From Virgibacillus sp. 7505 (GTDB taxonomy: Bacteria; Bacillota; Bacilli; Bacillales; Amphibacillaceae), in assembly GCF_002272135.1 (NCBI RefSeq), contig NZ_NPBF01000025.1, positions 306,885 through 370,884 on the forward strand: 64,000 nt of DNA, given 5' to 3'. The notes under the pieces were generated by a model. The model worked only from the letters and a program-made list of their open reading frames with translations, was not told the DNA's origin and did no database searches. The translations under genes were made by a program, and so were the position numbers. Shown here piece by piece: positions 50,338 through 60,597 of the stretch; position 1 is the stretch's first letter; the number at the start of each line of letters is the position of its first letter.

Positions 50338-51330
50338 TAATGCAGACGGATTGTCATCTGTGACCAGTTTTCGCTGCAGTTTCTGTTCGGAAAAAATCCA
50401 CCCTGTATAGGAACTCATCACTTGATGATTATCATCAATCTGAACGACTGCCTTGAATGGATAATGCTGTGCGCTATTATGGTAGCGCAAATCAATCAGA
50501 CGCAATTCCGTGAAATCATCATACATGTTTACTTCCCATGTGAAGACTGGTGAGAAGCTGAGGAATGCCGCTATATTCTTATCCTCTCTAGCAACCTCCA
50601 TGAGCTCGTTATCTGGTAATGGCTTCCGTTCAAATTCGTCGATCATGCGGAGCTGCCAATTTTCCACCTTCCCGACATAAAAACGATCGGGGGCTGTGAC
50701 GGCAACGCGCCAAAATGCTTGTTTCATTGTTGGTGAAGTAGCGATGATCTGAGCATCAGGTATTTTTTCTTTCACTTGTTTGATGATCCGCCGTTTATCC
50801 AAATAACGTTTCACATAGTACAGGATAAGGATCGTGTAAATAACAAGGAAGGTCAGACCTGGATCAAGACCAATCAGCCAAAGAGCAATACCGATCACAT
50901 GCATCGTGAAGATGAAAGGATCGAAGGTGTTAATGAAGCCGTATGCAACCCAGCGGCGGGTGAACGGTCGGTACGCCTGCGTACCGTAAGCGTTGAAAAC
51001 ATCGACAAATACATGGAGTACAACTGCTCCAAATGTCCAAAGCCATAGATGCAGGAAGTCGATTTCTGGTACTAACACGTACAGCAGCAGGGAAATCGCT
51101 AATCCCCATAATATGACAGCGGGGATTGAATGCGTGATTCCCCGGTGGTTTCGTAAATAAGAAGCATTGTTACGTAATTTCAGTACTGTATCAAAGTCGG
51201 GTGCCTGTGAACCAAGGATCGTGCCTGCAAGTACTGCATTGAACAATACAGGATCTTGGTGAACAGCAGGATCGAGTGTGGCAAGCCCACCGAGGGCTAT
51301 CCCCATGACGATATGGGTACCAGTGTCCAT
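50335..51330 (-). CDS. yfhP: YfhP, membrane-bound metal-dependent hydrolase (DUF457)
   Basis: The 331-residue protein has MDTGTHIVMGIALGG at the start, the ligands QAPDFDTV and NHRGITHS, then HVFVDVFNAYGTQ. About five helices follow, then a soluble C-terminal half. B. subtilis YfhP is reported to influence expression of yfhQ (mutY) and sspE, which are the next genes here too. ATG 51330 follows GAAGGAGGACATTAAG. Confidence 0.87.
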   Translation of the reverse strand: MDTGTHIVMGIALGGLATLDPAVHQDPVLFNAVLAGTILGSQAPDFDTVLKLRNNASYLRNHRGITHSIPAVILWGLAISLLLYVLVPEIDFLHLWLWTFGAVVLHVFVDVFNAYGTQAYRPFTRRWVAYGFINTFDPFIFTMHVIGIALWLIGLDPGLTFLVIYTILILYYVKRYLDKRRIIKQVKEKIPDAQIIATSPTMKQAFWRVAVTAPDRFYVGKVENWQLRMIDEFERKPLPDNELMEVAREDKNIAAFLSFSPVFTWEVNMYDDFTELRLIDLRYHNSAQHYPFKAVVQIDDNHQVMSSYTGWIFSEQKLQRKLVTDDNPSAL

Positions 51331-51396
51331 CTTAATGTCCTCCTTCTGATGAAACCAAACCACCTAATACTTTTAATATTGTAACACGGAGCGTGA

Positions 51397-52488
51397 GTGA
51401 TTTTGCAATTAGACGATCTACATGTTAAGTTTCAGCATTTTTCGACTGATTTATTTCAAGATGATTTGATTAATTGGTTCCAGCAGGAAAAACGTACACT
51501 GCCTTGGCGTGAAAACCAGGATCCGTATCGGATTTGGGTTTCGGAAATCATGCTCCAGCAGACGAAGGTGGATACGGTTATTCCTTACTTTCATCGTTTC
51601 ATGAAGCGCTTTCCGACAATCCAGGCATTAGCCGAAGCCGATGAGCAGGACGTTTTAAAAGCGTGGGAAGGGTTAGGTTACTATTCCCGAGCACGAAATC
51701 TTCAAACCGCCGTCCGTGAGGTGGCAGAGGCTCACGGCGGCAAAGTGCCGGACACGGTGGAGGAGCTGGGTAAACTCAAGGGTGTCGGACCGTATACAAA
51801 GGGTGCCATTCTTAGTATCGCCTACGGAATTCCGCAGCCGGCAGTCGATGGGAATGTCATGCGGGTTCTATCCAGAATTCTATTGATAACCGAAGACATT
51901 GCCAAGCCGAAAGCGAGAAAGATATTTGAAGCGGCTGTTGAGGAAATGATCTCACATGATAACCCTTCGGCCTTCAACCAAGGATTGATGGAACTCGGTG
52001 CGCTTATTTGTACGCCGAAAAAGCCTGCTTGTTTATTATGTCCAGTGCAGTCGCATTGTACAGCTTTCAAGCAGGGACTGCAGGAAGAACTCCCGATCAA
52101 ATCAAAGGGCAAAAAGCAAAAGACAATGCCGTATCTCTCTGTTGTAGTTGAGAACGAGCAAGGAGAGGTGCTTATTGAGAAAAGGCCTGAGACCGGGCTG
52201 CTTGCGAACCTGTGGCAGTTCCCGATGGCAGATGCGACGGAGGTTTCCTTGGAGCAGCTGGCTTATTGGTTCAAGCTTGAATATGGGATTGATATTAAAC
52301 TGGAGGAAACATTGCAGCCTGTTCGGCATATCTTTTCCCATATTATTTGGGAGATGATTGTCTTGCGTGCAAAAACAAAAGACAAAGCAACCGAAGTGGG
52401 AAGATTCGTCGCTATGTCTGATATAGATGATTATCCATTTCCAGTTCCGCATCAGAAAATCCTGCAGCAAATTCATGTACCAGAATAA
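51397..52488 (+). CDS. mutY: A/G-specific adenine DNA glycosylase MutY
   Basis: The 363-residue enzyme removes adenine opposite 8-oxoguanine. The catalytic Glu is in VSEIMLQQTKVDTV, the HhH is LKGVGPYTKGAI, the catalytic Asp is in PAVDGNVMRV, the iron-sulfur ligands are CTPKKPACLLCPVQSHC, and a Nudix-like domain follows from about residue 230. GTG 51397 with GGAG just upstream is the preferred start; a TTG two codons later is possible. Confidence 0.93.
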   Translation: MILQLDDLHVKFQHFSTDLFQDDLINWFQQEKRTLPWRENQDPYRIWVSEIMLQQTKVDTVIPYFHRFMKRFPTIQALAEADEQDVLKAWEGLGYYSRARNLQTAVREVAEAHGGKVPDTVEELGKLKGVGPYTKGAILSIAYGIPQPAVDGNVMRVLSRILLITEDIAKPKARKIFEAAVEEMISHDNPSAFNQGLMELGALICTPKKPACLLCPVQSHCTAFKQGLQEELPIKSKGKKQKTMPYLSVVVENEQGEVLIEKRPETGLLANLWQFPMADATEVSLEQLAYWFKLEYGIDIKLEETLQPVRHIFSHIIWEMIVLRAKTKDKATEVGRFVAMSDIDDYPFPVPHQKILQQIHVPE

Positions 52489-52562
52489 ACCATTTTCTTT
52501 TTGCGCTTTTCTGGATAACAACGTCACATTCAGGAGAAAGTAATGTGGCGGAGGTGATAACA

Positions 52563-52817
52563 ATGAACAGAAAGACACAATCTGGTACTGATGTAAATCA
52601 GGTTAAACAACAAAACCAGCAGTCCCGTCAAGGTGGTTCTAGCCAACAATTCGGTACTGAATTTGCTTCTGAAACAGACGTACAGCAGGTTCAACAGCAG
52701 AACCAGCAGTCTCGTCAGAAAGCAACTGGCGGTTCCAGCCAACAATTCGGTACTGAATTTGCTTCTGAAACAGACGTACAGCAAGTTCAGCAGCAAAACC
52801 AACAGTCCCGCAAGTAA
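52563..52817 (+). CDS. sspE: Gamma-type small acid-soluble spore protein SspE
   Basis: The 84 residues equal B. subtilis SspE. It holds two near-perfect tandem repeats, each starting GGSSQQFGTEFASETDVQQV and ending QQQNQQSR, with a shorter N-terminal unit. The EFASE sequence is the cleavage site of the germination protease GPR. It stores amino acids in the spore core. GGAGGTGATAACA precedes the ATG. A SigG promoter is expected but was not resolved. Confidence 0.95.
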   Translation: MNRKTQSGTDVNQVKQQNQQSRQGGSSQQFGTEFASETDVQQVQQQNQQSRQKATGGSSQQFGTEFASETDVQQVQQQNQQSRK

Positions 52818-52857
52818 AAAGACGGACATCGTCCTAACTGTTACTTTCGTATGAACG

Positions 52858-52890
52858 GAGCCCTTCAGCCCTCGCTGAAGGGCTCTTTTA
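52858..52890 (+). terminator. Terminator of sspE
   Basis: GAGCCCTTCAGC pairs with GCTGAAGGGCTC around CCTC, then TTTTAT. Confidence 0.93.
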
Positions 52891-53001
52891 TCTATGGGTT
52901 GGGCAACAATCAGCGTTTTTCATTTCCATTGTGTCTGAAATATCTTTATAATATAAAGAAACCATCTTACATAGGACAATAACAAAGGAAGGAAGATTCG
53001 C

Positions 53002-53529
53002 ATGGCTGGCCCAGAGGCAGGAACGAAAATTCAGATACACAGCTATAAGCATAACGGCCAGCTCCATCGGGTATGGGAAAGCAGCACAGTATTGAAGAGT
53101 ACGGCAGAGATCCTGATTGGTGCCAATGATCGGACGATGGTCACGGAAAGCGATGGACGGACCTGGATCACGCGCGAACCAGCCATTGTTTATTTTCATG
53201 CGAAGTACTGGTTCAATATTATCGGTATGCTGCGTACAGACGGCATTTATTATTATTGCAATATCAGCTCCCCATATGTTTATGACGGGGAAGCGCTAAA
53301 GTATATCGATTATGATCTGGATATCAAGATATATCCTGATATGACATTTACGCTGCTGGATGAAGATGAGTTCAATGTACACAAGCGTCAAATGAATTAT
53401 CCGCCCGAAATCGAACGAATCCTATGGAACCAGGTCGATATACTGATTAGCTGGATCAGGCAAGGAAAAGGACCGTTTTCACCCGATTTCATCGATACAT
53501 GGTATGAGCTGTTCCTAACCTACAGATAA
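53002..53529 (+). CDS. ygaC: DUF402 nucleoside tri/diphosphatase, YgaC-like
   Basis: The 175-residue protein has [17 protein letters not shown], the DUF402 core [44 protein letters not shown], and a helical end. Homologues (Ntdp) hydrolyse nucleoside tri- and diphosphates with the conserved Asp/Tyr cluster. AAAGGAAGGAAG precedes the ATG. It is followed by ygaD, as in B. subtilis. Confidence 0.88.
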   Translation: MAGPEAGTKIQIHSYKHNGQLHRVWESSTVLKSTAEILIGANDRTMVTESDGRTWITREPAIVYFHAKYWFNIIGMLRTDGIYYYCNISSPYVYDGEALKYIDYDLDIKIYPDMTFTLLDEDEFNVHKRQMNYPPEIERILWNQVDILISWIRQGKGPFSPDFIDTWYELFLTYR

Positions 53530-53544
53530 ATAACATAAGCTATG

Positions 53545-53575
53545 AATCCTTGCCGGAAATCGGCAGGGATTTATC
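53545..53575 (+). terminator. Hairpin after ygaC
   Basis: AATCCTTGCCG pairs with CGGCAGGGATT around GAAAT, then TTATC. The T-tract is short. Confidence 0.7.
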
Positions 53576-53600
53576 ATTGTGCACAACAGAGAGGTGATAT

Positions 53601-55382
53601 GTGTTGAGCAGTACAAGACGGTATTTACAATTTGTAAAGCCGTACAAATGGAAAATTATATTTACGATTTTAATTGGTATTATTAAATTCGCGATACCAT
53701 TGCTTATCCCATTGATTTTGGGATATGTGGTCGATCATGTCGTCAATGCGGATTTACCGACATCTGATAAAGTAAGTCGGCTTTTCTGGCTGCTTGGCGG
53801 CTCTTTAATTATCTTTGTCATTGTACGTCCGCCGATTGAGTACTATCGGCAATACCTGGCGCAATGGACAGGAAACCGGGTGCTTTATGATATCCGGAAC
53901 CAGCTGTTTGATCATATTCAGCGCCTGAGTCTTCGCTATTATTCCCAGACTAAAACCGGAGAGATTATCTCCCGCGTCATCAATGACGTTGAACAGACAA
54001 AAAACTTCATCATGACCGGTTTAATGAATGTATGGCTTGATTTGGCTACGATTGTCATTGCAGTCGGGATCATGTTCACGATGGATGTATCACTCACATT
54101 GGTGGCAATAGTCCTGTTCCCTGTGTACGGTGTAGCGATCAAGTATTTCTACGAACGTCTCCGCAGTCTTACAAGGCAACGTTCGCAGGCCTTGGCCGAA
54201 GTGCAGGGGCATCTGCATGAACGAGTACAAGGCATCCCTGTTACACGAAGCTTTGCGCTTGAGGATTATGAACAAAAGCAGTTTGATACGCAAAACCGTA
54301 ATTTTCTGGACAGCGCCATCCAGCATACGACCTGGAACGCCAAAACCTTTGCGGTAACGAATACGATTACCGATTTGGCGCCGCTGCTCGTTATTGGATA
54401 TGCTGCGTATGAGGTTATACAAGGTAATCTTACACTAGGTACGATGGTTGCCTTTGCGGGCTTCATGGATCGTGTTTACAGCCCGCTCCGCCGGCTGGTG
54501 AACTCTTCTACAACCTTGACGCAAGCGGTCGCATCAATGGATCGGGTCTTTGAATTTATTGATGAGAAATATGATATTGAAGATAAGCCGGCAGCTGCGA
54601 AACTGACAAAGGTCGATGGTCATGTATCTTTTGAAAATGTTTCCTTCCGTTATAGCGAAGGGGAAGAGCTTGTGCTAAAGGATATCTCCCTGGATGTGAA
54701 AAAAGGAGAGACAATCGCTTTTGTCGGCATGAGCGGAGGCGGTAAATCGACTATCGTCAGTTTGATTCCGCGTTTTTATGATGTGACGAGCGGACGGATA
54801 ACGATTGACGGTACAGATATCCGCGATGTGCAGTCCCGTTCCTTACGGGATAAGATCGGGATGGTGCTGCAGGATAATATTCTATTCAGTGAATCGGTAG
54901 AAATGAATATCAAACTCGGAAGACCTGAAGCAACGCATGAAGAGGTGGTTGCTGCTGCAAAAGCAGCCAATGCCCATGACTTTATCGAGCATCTGAACGA
55001 AGGATACGAAACGCTCGTCGGAGAACGCGGGGTTAAGCTATCTGGCGGGCAAAAACAGCGAATTGCTATCGCGCGTATTTTCTTGAAAAATCCGCCGATT
55101 CTTATTCTGGACGAAGCAACATCTGCACTGGATCTGGAGAGTGAACATCTGATACAGGAAGCACTGGAGAAGCTTGCATCAGATCGAACTACCTTTATCG
55201 TCGCGCATCGACTGGCAACAATTACACATGCAGACCGAATCGTGGTCGTACAGGATGGACAGATTGTGGAACAAGGATCTCACGTTGATCTGATGACACT
55301 GCAAGGCAACTACTTTAATCTTTATCAGATACAGCATCTGGATGAGGATTCAGGTACATTGAGTACAACTGAAAAAGGATAG
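53601..55382 (+). CDS. ygaD: ABC transporter half-transporter, YgaD-like
   Basis: The 593-residue protein has a six-helix domain (to about 325) fused to an ATPase. Motifs are Walker [10 protein letters not shown] near 378, [20 protein letters not shown], Walker [13 protein letters not shown], and VAHRLATI. It resembles the MsbA/multidrug exporter class; substrate unknown. The GTG start follows GAGGTGATAT, and a TTG one codon later is possible. Confidence 0.88.
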   Translation: MLSSTRRYLQFVKPYKWKIIFTILIGIIKFAIPLLIPLILGYVVDHVVNADLPTSDKVSRLFWLLGGSLIIFVIVRPPIEYYRQYLAQWTGNRVLYDIRNQLFDHIQRLSLRYYSQTKTGEIISRVINDVEQTKNFIMTGLMNVWLDLATIVIAVGIMFTMDVSLTLVAIVLFPVYGVAIKYFYERLRSLTRQRSQALAEVQGHLHERVQGIPVTRSFALEDYEQKQFDTQNRNFLDSAIQHTTWNAKTFAVTNTITDLAPLLVIGYAAYEVIQGNLTLGTMVAFAGFMDRVYSPLRRLVNSSTTLTQAVASMDRVFEFIDEKYDIEDKPAAAKLTKVDGHVSFENVSFRYSEGEELVLKDISLDVKKGETIAFVGMSGGGKSTIVSLIPRFYDVTSGRITIDGTDIRDVQSRSLRDKIGMVLQDNILFSESVEMNIKLGRPEATHEEVVAAAKAANAHDFIEHLNEGYETLVGERGVKLSGGQKQRIAIARIFLKNPPILILDEATSALDLESEHLIQEALEKLASDRTTFIVAHRLATITHADRIVVVQDGQIVEQGSHVDLMTLQGNYFNLYQIQHLDEDSGTLSTTEKG

Positions 55383-55417
55383 GTGGCAGGGGACCCCTGC
55401 TCATCTATCCTTTTTTT
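55378..55417 (+). terminator. Terminator of ygaD
   Basis: GGATAG plus GCAGGGG pairs with CCCCTGC plus CTATCC with an internal loop, then seven T residues. Confidence 0.88.
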
Positions 55418-55506
55418 GTTTTCTCTGGAAAGATGCTCTGCACGTAATTTATATGCCCGCGCAATAGCGGCCCTCTCATTTATACTATAACTTTCTTTGA
55501 TGGATA

Positions 55507-55542
55507 TAAAAAAGTACATCACTCACTTGAGCGATGTACTTT
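55507..55542 (-). terminator. Terminator of the YgaE-like gene
   Basis: AAAGTACATC pairs with GATGTACTTT. On the minus strand a six-base T-run follows. Confidence 0.82.
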
Positions 55543-56608
55543 ATTCCTTCGGCATGACAACCGTGGAATCCTCGTTATGGTATTTCAAATAGCTGTTTAA
55601 TAGGCGCTTTAGTCTGTCTAGTTCCCGATGATATTCCATCAGACGGGAAGCGAGCGGCAGGAAGAGCATTTTCTCTTCGTTTTCCTTGTTCTCGAATACA
55701 TGGATAAGCAGGTCGACAAGTGCTGGGATATCCGGATCGAGCGTTTCACGGAAATTACTGTCTTCCTGCTGGTGCTTGATTCGCCCCATGGCGCTCAGGA
55801 TAAGTTTTTCATGTGACATGATTGCTTTATCGAGTTCTTCGACGAATGTGTCACTTGAGCGTGTCGGAAGCTCGGTCATCTTATCTCCAAGGTCATAGAC
55901 TTCCTTTAAGATACCGTGTGATTGTTTCAAGGTCGTGATGAGCTGACGAAAGACGACTAGCTTTCGGGCCTTCACGAGTTTTTGTTTTTGTGTGTATGTT
56001 CGCTCTTCTGTGAAGCGCGTATAGATATCGTCTATTTTCTGGATTTCTGATTCTATCCTGCTTATTTCGTCCTTCAGTGCCGGCTGGTCGGACCAGCTGC
56101 GGGTAGCAACTCGGAGCCATTGCAGAATCTCGGTACTGAATTGATCTATCTTCTGCAGCAGGACGACTTCATACTTCGGCGGAAGAAAGACGAGATTCAC
56201 AAAGAAAGCGGACAGGATACCTAACGTCAATGTCGAGAACCGCAGCAGTGCGAAAGGAAGGAAATCCATATCGCTCGTATTCTCCATTACTGAAACGAGT
56301 GATACAATCGCAATGACGCTTTCGCGTATTTTCAGGCTTACACATAGTCCGATTGTCAGGATGGCAGAAACACCAATAATGATCGGTTCGGTTCCGAATG
56401 TATAGAACATTGCAATGGCAACAACCAAACCAACTACATTCCCCTTCACCTGATCCATGAGTCCGATATAGGATTGATAAACGGACTGCCGCATCGAAAA
56501 GGCAGCTCCGATTGCAGCAAATACCGGCGCTAAGCCAAGTAAGGTCGCTGCATATAAGGCAAGTGTGATTGCCACGCCAGTTTTAAGCATTCTGGCACCA
56601 AGTTTCAT
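55541..56608 (-). CDS. ygaE: FUSC / aromatic-acid exporter family protein, YgaE-like
   Basis: The 355-residue protein has an N-terminal membrane half with six hydrophobic segments (LGARMLKTGVAITLALYAATLLG, then FAAIGAAFSMRQSVYQSYI) and a cytoplasmic, strongly helical C-terminal half. It belongs to the DUF939/FUSC group linked to aromatic-acid export. Substrate unknown. It is convergent with ygaD. Confidence 0.85.
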   Translation of the reverse strand: MKLGARMLKTGVAITLALYAATLLGLAPVFAAIGAAFSMRQSVYQSYIGLMDQVKGNVVGLVVAIAMFYTFGTEPIIIGVSAILTIGLCVSLKIRESVIAIVSLVSVMENTSDMDFLPFALLRFSTLTLGILSAFFVNLVFLPPKYEVVLLQKIDQFSTEILQWLRVATRSWSDQPALKDEISRIESEIQKIDDIYTRFTEERTYTQKQKLVKARKLVVFRQLITTLKQSHGILKEVYDLGDKMTELPTRSSDTFVEELDKAIMSHEKLILSAMGRIKHQQEDSNFRETLDPDIPALVDLLIHVFENKENEEKMLFLPLASRLMEYHRELDRLKRLLNSYLKYHNEDSTVVMPKE

Positions 56609-56706
56609 AGTCTTGGATCCTCCGTTCTTTCCTTAAAAACTATACCTTATGATGTTACACGAATGCCCTGAGATAATAAAGTATTTACTGAAGAAATATT
56701 TCAGAC

Positions 56707-56742
56707 CAAAAAAAGGCATCAGCGAAAGTGCTGATGCCTTTT
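56707..56742 (-). terminator. Terminator of gsaB
   Basis: AAAAGGCATCAGC pairs with GCTGATGCCTTTT around six bases. A T-run follows on the minus strand. Confidence 0.9.
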
Positions 56743-56751
56743 AGCATACCC

Positions 56752-58041
56752 TTATTTCATTTGTTCGAAGCTTGTTTTCACTGCTTCTAATGTACGATCG
56801 ATATCTTCATCTGTATGAGCTGTAGTGATGAACCATGCTTCATATTTAGAAGGAGCCAAGTTGATGCCTTGCTCCAGCATAAGCCGGAAGAATTGAGCGA
56901 ACTTTTCGCCGTCAGAGGCAGAAGCCTGCACATAATTGGTTACTTTCTCATCAGTGAAATATACAGCAAGTGCACCCTTCAAACGATTGACAGTGATTGT
57001 TATACCTGCATCTTTAGCATGCTGCTTGATACCAGCTTCCAGTTTCGCGCCGAGTTCCTCAAAGCGATCATACACTCCTGGCTGCTGCAGTACTTCCAGA
57101 CAAGCGATACCGGCTGCCATAGAGGCAGGGTTTCCGGCCATTGTTCCAGCCTGGTAAGCAGGGCCGAGCGGAGCTACTTGATCCATGATTTCTTTTTTAC
57201 CGCCATAAGCGCCAATCGGCAGACCGCCGCCGATGATTTTGCCCATTGCAGTCAAATCCGGCTCAACACCAAGGAGCTGCTGGGCGCTGCCGTATGTGAA
57301 GCGGAATGCTGTGATCACTTCATCGTAAATGACAAGTGCGCCCTTCGCATGCGCATATTCATTTACTTTTTCAAGAAAGCCTGGCTCCGGTGTCACGATT
57401 CCGAAGTTGCCGACAATCGGTTCCACTAGGATACCTGCAATTTGATCGCCCCATTTTTCCAAAGCGTCGTGCAATGCTTCCGGGTCATTGAATGGAACAG
57501 TGATCATATCTGCTGCAATTGACGCTGGCACGCCAGCGGAATCAGGTGTTCCTAATGTGGATGGACCTGAGCCTGCTTCTACGAGTACTGGGTCGGAGTG
57601 GCCATGATAGCAGCCGGCAAACTTGATCAGCTTATTGCGGCCGGTATAGGCGCGGGCAACTCGGATCGTCGTCATGACAGCCTCTGTACCAGAATTAGTG
57701 AAACGGACTTTATGCAAGGAAGGGATAGCTTCTTTCAACATTTGCGCAAACTGGTTTTCCAGACGGGTCGGTGTTCCGTACAATACGCCGTTATGGGCAG
57801 CCTTTGTGATGGCTTCTGTAATATGCGGATGTGCATGTCCAGTGATGATCGGGCCATATGCAGCTAAGAAGTCGATGTACTTGTTGCCATCCACGTCCCA
57901 GAAATAAGCACCCTCTGCTTTTTCCATATAAACAGGAGAACCGCCGCCGACTGCTTTGAAGGAGCGGGATGGGGAATTGACGCCACCGACAATATGCTCC
58001 TGTGCTTCTTTATGTAATTGTTCTGATTTGGTCTTATTCAT
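56752..58041 (-). CDS. gsaB: Glutamate-1-semialdehyde 2,1-aminomutase
   Basis: The 429 residues equal B. subtilis GsaB. The enzyme makes 5-aminolevulinate for tetrapyrroles with PLP. Motifs are [64 protein letters not shown], and the PLP lysine in [19 protein letters not shown] 58041 follows CGGAGGTTTACCT. No other haem genes are adjacent, consistent with a second copy besides hemL. Confidence 0.93.
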   Translation of the reverse strand: MNKTKSEQLHKEAQEHIVGGVNSPSRSFKAVGGGSPVYMEKAEGAYFWDVDGNKYIDFLAAYGPIITGHAHPHITEAITKAAHNGVLYGTPTRLENQFAQMLKEAIPSLHKVRFTNSGTEAVMTTIRVARAYTGRNKLIKFAGCYHGHSDPVLVEAGSGPSTLGTPDSAGVPASIAADMITVPFNDPEALHDALEKWGDQIAGILVEPIVGNFGIVTPEPGFLEKVNEYAHAKGALVIYDEVITAFRFTYGSAQQLLGVEPDLTAMGKIIGGGLPIGAYGGKKEIMDQVAPLGPAYQAGTMAGNPASMAAGIACLEVLQQPGVYDRFEELGAKLEAGIKQHAKDAGITITVNRLKGALAVYFTDEKVTNYVQASASDGEKFAQFFRLMLEQGINLAPSKYEAWFITTAHTDEDIDRTLEAVKTSFEQMK

Positions 58042-58210
58042 ATAGGTAAACCTCCGTAAATTTCTCTCATCCAGTATAGCATATGCGCTGCCGACCATCG
58101 AAAAAAGCGTCTTGCTGCACATAGTCGGGACATGCCGCTCGTAAACTAATAACTAACTAGGAAAGTGGAGAAAGCCGTTTAGGGACGTAAGGATAAGAAG
58201 GAGGCCCGAA

Positions 58211-58714
58211 GTGGGTGTACTCCTCATGGAGAAATTCTTTGCTTATCCTCTAGCTCCTGGCTTTTGCAGCTGGACCGGAGGGATGGAAATGGTGTTTGTA
58301 TTGGTGATTGTGATATTCTTTGCCCTGATCGGCTGTATGTATTCCTTTTTCAAACATGAGGTAAGAGGCTCCTCGATATTTTCGGTTGATTTGTTTTTAT
58401 CTTTGTTATTTCTATATATAAGTGTCATGCTCGCGTTCGGTTTGATTTATTTTATCCTGTCAATCGAAGGTATCGTGCTTGCAGAGGGAGGCGACTTGAT
58501 CGATTCGTCTCTTGCTGGTTCCTTGATGCACTCTATCTATTTCAGCGGCGTTACGCTGCTTACGGTTGGATATGGTGATATTCTTCCTGTAGGAATTGGG
58601 CGTTTCCTTGCATTGATTGAAGCGTTGATCGGATACCTTCTGCCATCGGGACTGGTATTGAAAGTGTGGCAACACACAGTTGTTAGGCAGAAGATGAATG
58701 GGGAAGGAGATTAG
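58211..58714 (+). CDS. Two-helix potassium channel family protein
   Basis: The 167-residue protein has an extra N-terminal hydrophobic helix (MVFVLVIVIFFALIGCMYSFF), then a helix, the pore loop VTLLTVGYGDILPVG with the potassium selectivity filter, and a final helix. It lacks an RCK domain. GTG 58211 is favoured by AAGGAGG six bases upstream. Internal starts at 58283 or 58289 behind GGAGGG are alternatives. Confidence 0.85.
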   Translation: MGVLLMEKFFAYPLAPGFCSWTGGMEMVFVLVIVIFFALIGCMYSFFKHEVRGSSIFSVDLFLSLLFLYISVMLAFGLIYFILSIEGIVLAEGGDLIDSSLAGSLMHSIYFSGVTLLTVGYGDILPVGIGRFLALIEALIGYLLPSGLVLKVWQHTVVRQKMNGEGD

Positions 58715-58776
58715 TTGTGCTCCTTGGCTAAATCAGATAGGCTAGGGTTATATCCGTATTTTGAGGAGGCCTATTC

Positions 58777-59244
58777 ATGACAACAGAAATTGGCAAAGCA
58801 GCACCTAGCTTCACATTGCCGGCGACAAACGGGGAAATCGTATCGCTGCAGGATTTCAAAGGGAAAAATATCGTACTGTATTTCTATCCAAAAGATAATA
58901 CACCTGGCTGTACAACAGAAGCATGCAGCTTCCGTGATAACCATGATAAATTTACGGATTTGAATGCAGTCATCATCGGAGTCAGCCCTGACCCAGTCGA
59001 AAGCCATGAGAAATTCATGAACAAATTCGACTTGCCATTTCTTTTGCTTGCAGATGTAGACCATGCTGTGGCTGAAGATTACGAATGCTGGAAGCTGAAA
59101 AAGAACTTCGGTAAAGAGTACTACGGGATTGAACGTTCTACGTTCATAATCGATAAAGAGGGAAATCTTCAGAAGGAATTCCGTAAAGTAAAGGTTGATG
59201 GACATACGGAAGAAGCGCTGGAGTTCATCCGGGAAAACCTGTAA
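58777..59244 (+). CDS. bcp: Thioredoxin-dependent thiol peroxidase Bcp
   Basis: The 155-residue peroxiredoxin reduces peroxides. It has the peroxidatic Cys in PKDNTPGCTTEACSFRD with the resolving Cys five residues later, and SPDPVESHEKF. This is the ygaF position two genes before perR in B. subtilis; here five genes lie between. TGAGGAGGCC precedes the ATG. Confidence 0.93.
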   Translation: MTTEIGKAAPSFTLPATNGEIVSLQDFKGKNIVLYFYPKDNTPGCTTEACSFRDNHDKFTDLNAVIIGVSPDPVESHEKFMNKFDLPFLLLADVDHAVAEDYECWKLKKNFGKEYYGIERSTFIIDKEGNLQKEFRKVKVDGHTEEALEFIRENL

Positions 59245-59252
59245 TAAAAATC

Positions 59253-59288
59253 TGCGATCCAATGTGCATACATTGGGTCGTTTTTTTG
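59253..59288 (+). terminator. Terminator of bcp
   Basis: CGATCCAATGT pairs with ACATTGGGTCG around GCAT, then seven T residues. Confidence 0.88.
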
Positions 59289-59318
59289 ATATTATGGAAA
59301 ATAAAGGGAGATGATACT

Positions 59319-60416
59319 GTGAAAGATCCGCGCCTGAATAAATTGGCCAAGCTGTTATTATCCCATTCTTTAAAGCTTGGTGAAAAAGAGAAGGTAATTA
59401 TTAGCGCCATTCCATCCAGCAAACCGCTTGTAAAGGAAATTTTGAAGGAAGCATATACTCTTGGTGCTATTCCGTTTCTTGTTTGGCAAGAGGAAGAGAC
59501 AAATCGGATAATGATAGAGCATGCTCCAGATGAACAGTTCCGCTTAATGGATAAATGGTTTCTAGAGCAGTTTAAGGATGCCGATGCTTTTCTTGCCATC
59601 CAGGGAGAAGAAAATGATGCGGAGTTTGGGGGTATTCCAAGTGATCAATTTGTTAAAAAAGGGAAGTTAATGAAGGCTTCTGATGATTATCTGCACGCTA
59701 ATCTCAAATGGGTACTGTTCGACTACCCAACACCTAGTGCGGCGCAGAAGGCGAAAATGAACGTTGACCAATTTTACGATTACGTACTTGATGTAAGCAC
59801 GGTCGACTATGTTGCAATGCATCAAGCGCAGCAGCCGCTGAGGGATCTGATGGAACGGACAGATCGAGTTCGTATTGTTGGTCCTGGAACGGATATTGCA
59901 TTTTCCATAAAAGATATTCCCGCAGTTATCTGTGCGGGGACGAATAATGTGCCGGATGGAGAAGTATATACCGCACCTGTTAAAGACAGTGTGAATGGTA
60001 CAATTACATATAATACGCCAAGTCCATACCAGGGTGTTGTCCATCAGAATGTATCTTTGACATTCAAAGACGGGAAGATTATCGAGGCTGTTTCCGATCA
60101 TACGGATAAACTGAATGAGGTGCTGGATACGGACGAAGGAGCACGTTACATCGGTGAATTTGCATTAGGTTTAAACCCTGTAATCAAGGAGCCGATGGGA
60201 AATATCCTCTTCGATGAAAAGATTGCTGGGAGCTTGCATTTCACACCGGGGGATTCCTATGAAGAAACCGAAAACGGCAACAGCTCTTCTGTCCATTGGG
60301 ATATGGTCCTTATTCAGCGCCCGGAATACGGCGGTGGAGAGATTTATTTTGATGATGTACTTATACGCAAGGATGGTTTATTCGTGCTGGAAGAATTGAA
60401 AGGGCTCAATCCATGA
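59319..60416 (+). CDS. M29 family aminopeptidase
   Basis: The 365-residue metallo-aminopeptidase is shorter than AmpS (about 410). Metal ligands fit the family: Glu in VPDGEVYTAPV, Glu in YIGEFALGLNP, His in AGSLHFTPGDSY, and His-Asp in VHWDMVLI. It trims N-terminal residues from peptides in the cytosol. The GTG at 59319 follows AAAGGGAG by eight bases; the 19-residue extension upstream contains the bcp terminator. Confidence 0.87.
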   Translation: MKDPRLNKLAKLLLSHSLKLGEKEKVIISAIPSSKPLVKEILKEAYTLGAIPFLVWQEEETNRIMIEHAPDEQFRLMDKWFLEQFKDADAFLAIQGEENDAEFGGIPSDQFVKKGKLMKASDDYLHANLKWVLFDYPTPSAAQKAKMNVDQFYDYVLDVSTVDYVAMHQAQQPLRDLMERTDRVRIVGPGTDIAFSIKDIPAVICAGTNNVPDGEVYTAPVKDSVNGTITYNTPSPYQGVVHQNVSLTFKDGKIIEAVSDHTDKLNEVLDTDEGARYIGEFALGLNPVIKEPMGNILFDEKIAGSLHFTPGDSYEETENGNSSSVHWDMVLIQRPEYGGGEIYFDDVLIRKDGLFVLEELKGLNP

Positions 60417-60478
60417 CAAATGCTTATACTGGGTGCTGCGTACGTGCATATAGTACAGTATGAAACCTCCCCTACATG

Positions 60479-60516
60479 AAAATTGGCTCAGGTGTTTATC
60501 GTCTGAGCTTTTTTTA
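60479..60516 (+). terminator. Terminator of the aminopeptidase gene
   Basis: GGCTCAG pairs with CTGAGCT around an 11-base loop, followed by a T-run. Confidence 0.75.
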
Positions 60517-60597
60517 ATGAAGGATGTCGCTTTTCGTGCAGAACGGAAAAGGGTTATAGTAGAAGAAGGTAAACAAACTTTCTTGGAGGGGATACAT

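Noticed and set aside
52633..52854. Repeat-containing alternative frames over sspE
   Set aside because: They are shadows of the SspE tandem repeat; only the SspE frame has the ribosome site, GPR site and correct length.
55402..55522. A minus-strand frame with helix-like residues (INERAAIARAYKLRAEHLSRE)
   Set aside because: It has no suitable start or ribosome site, and its second half is just the ygaD terminator read backwards.
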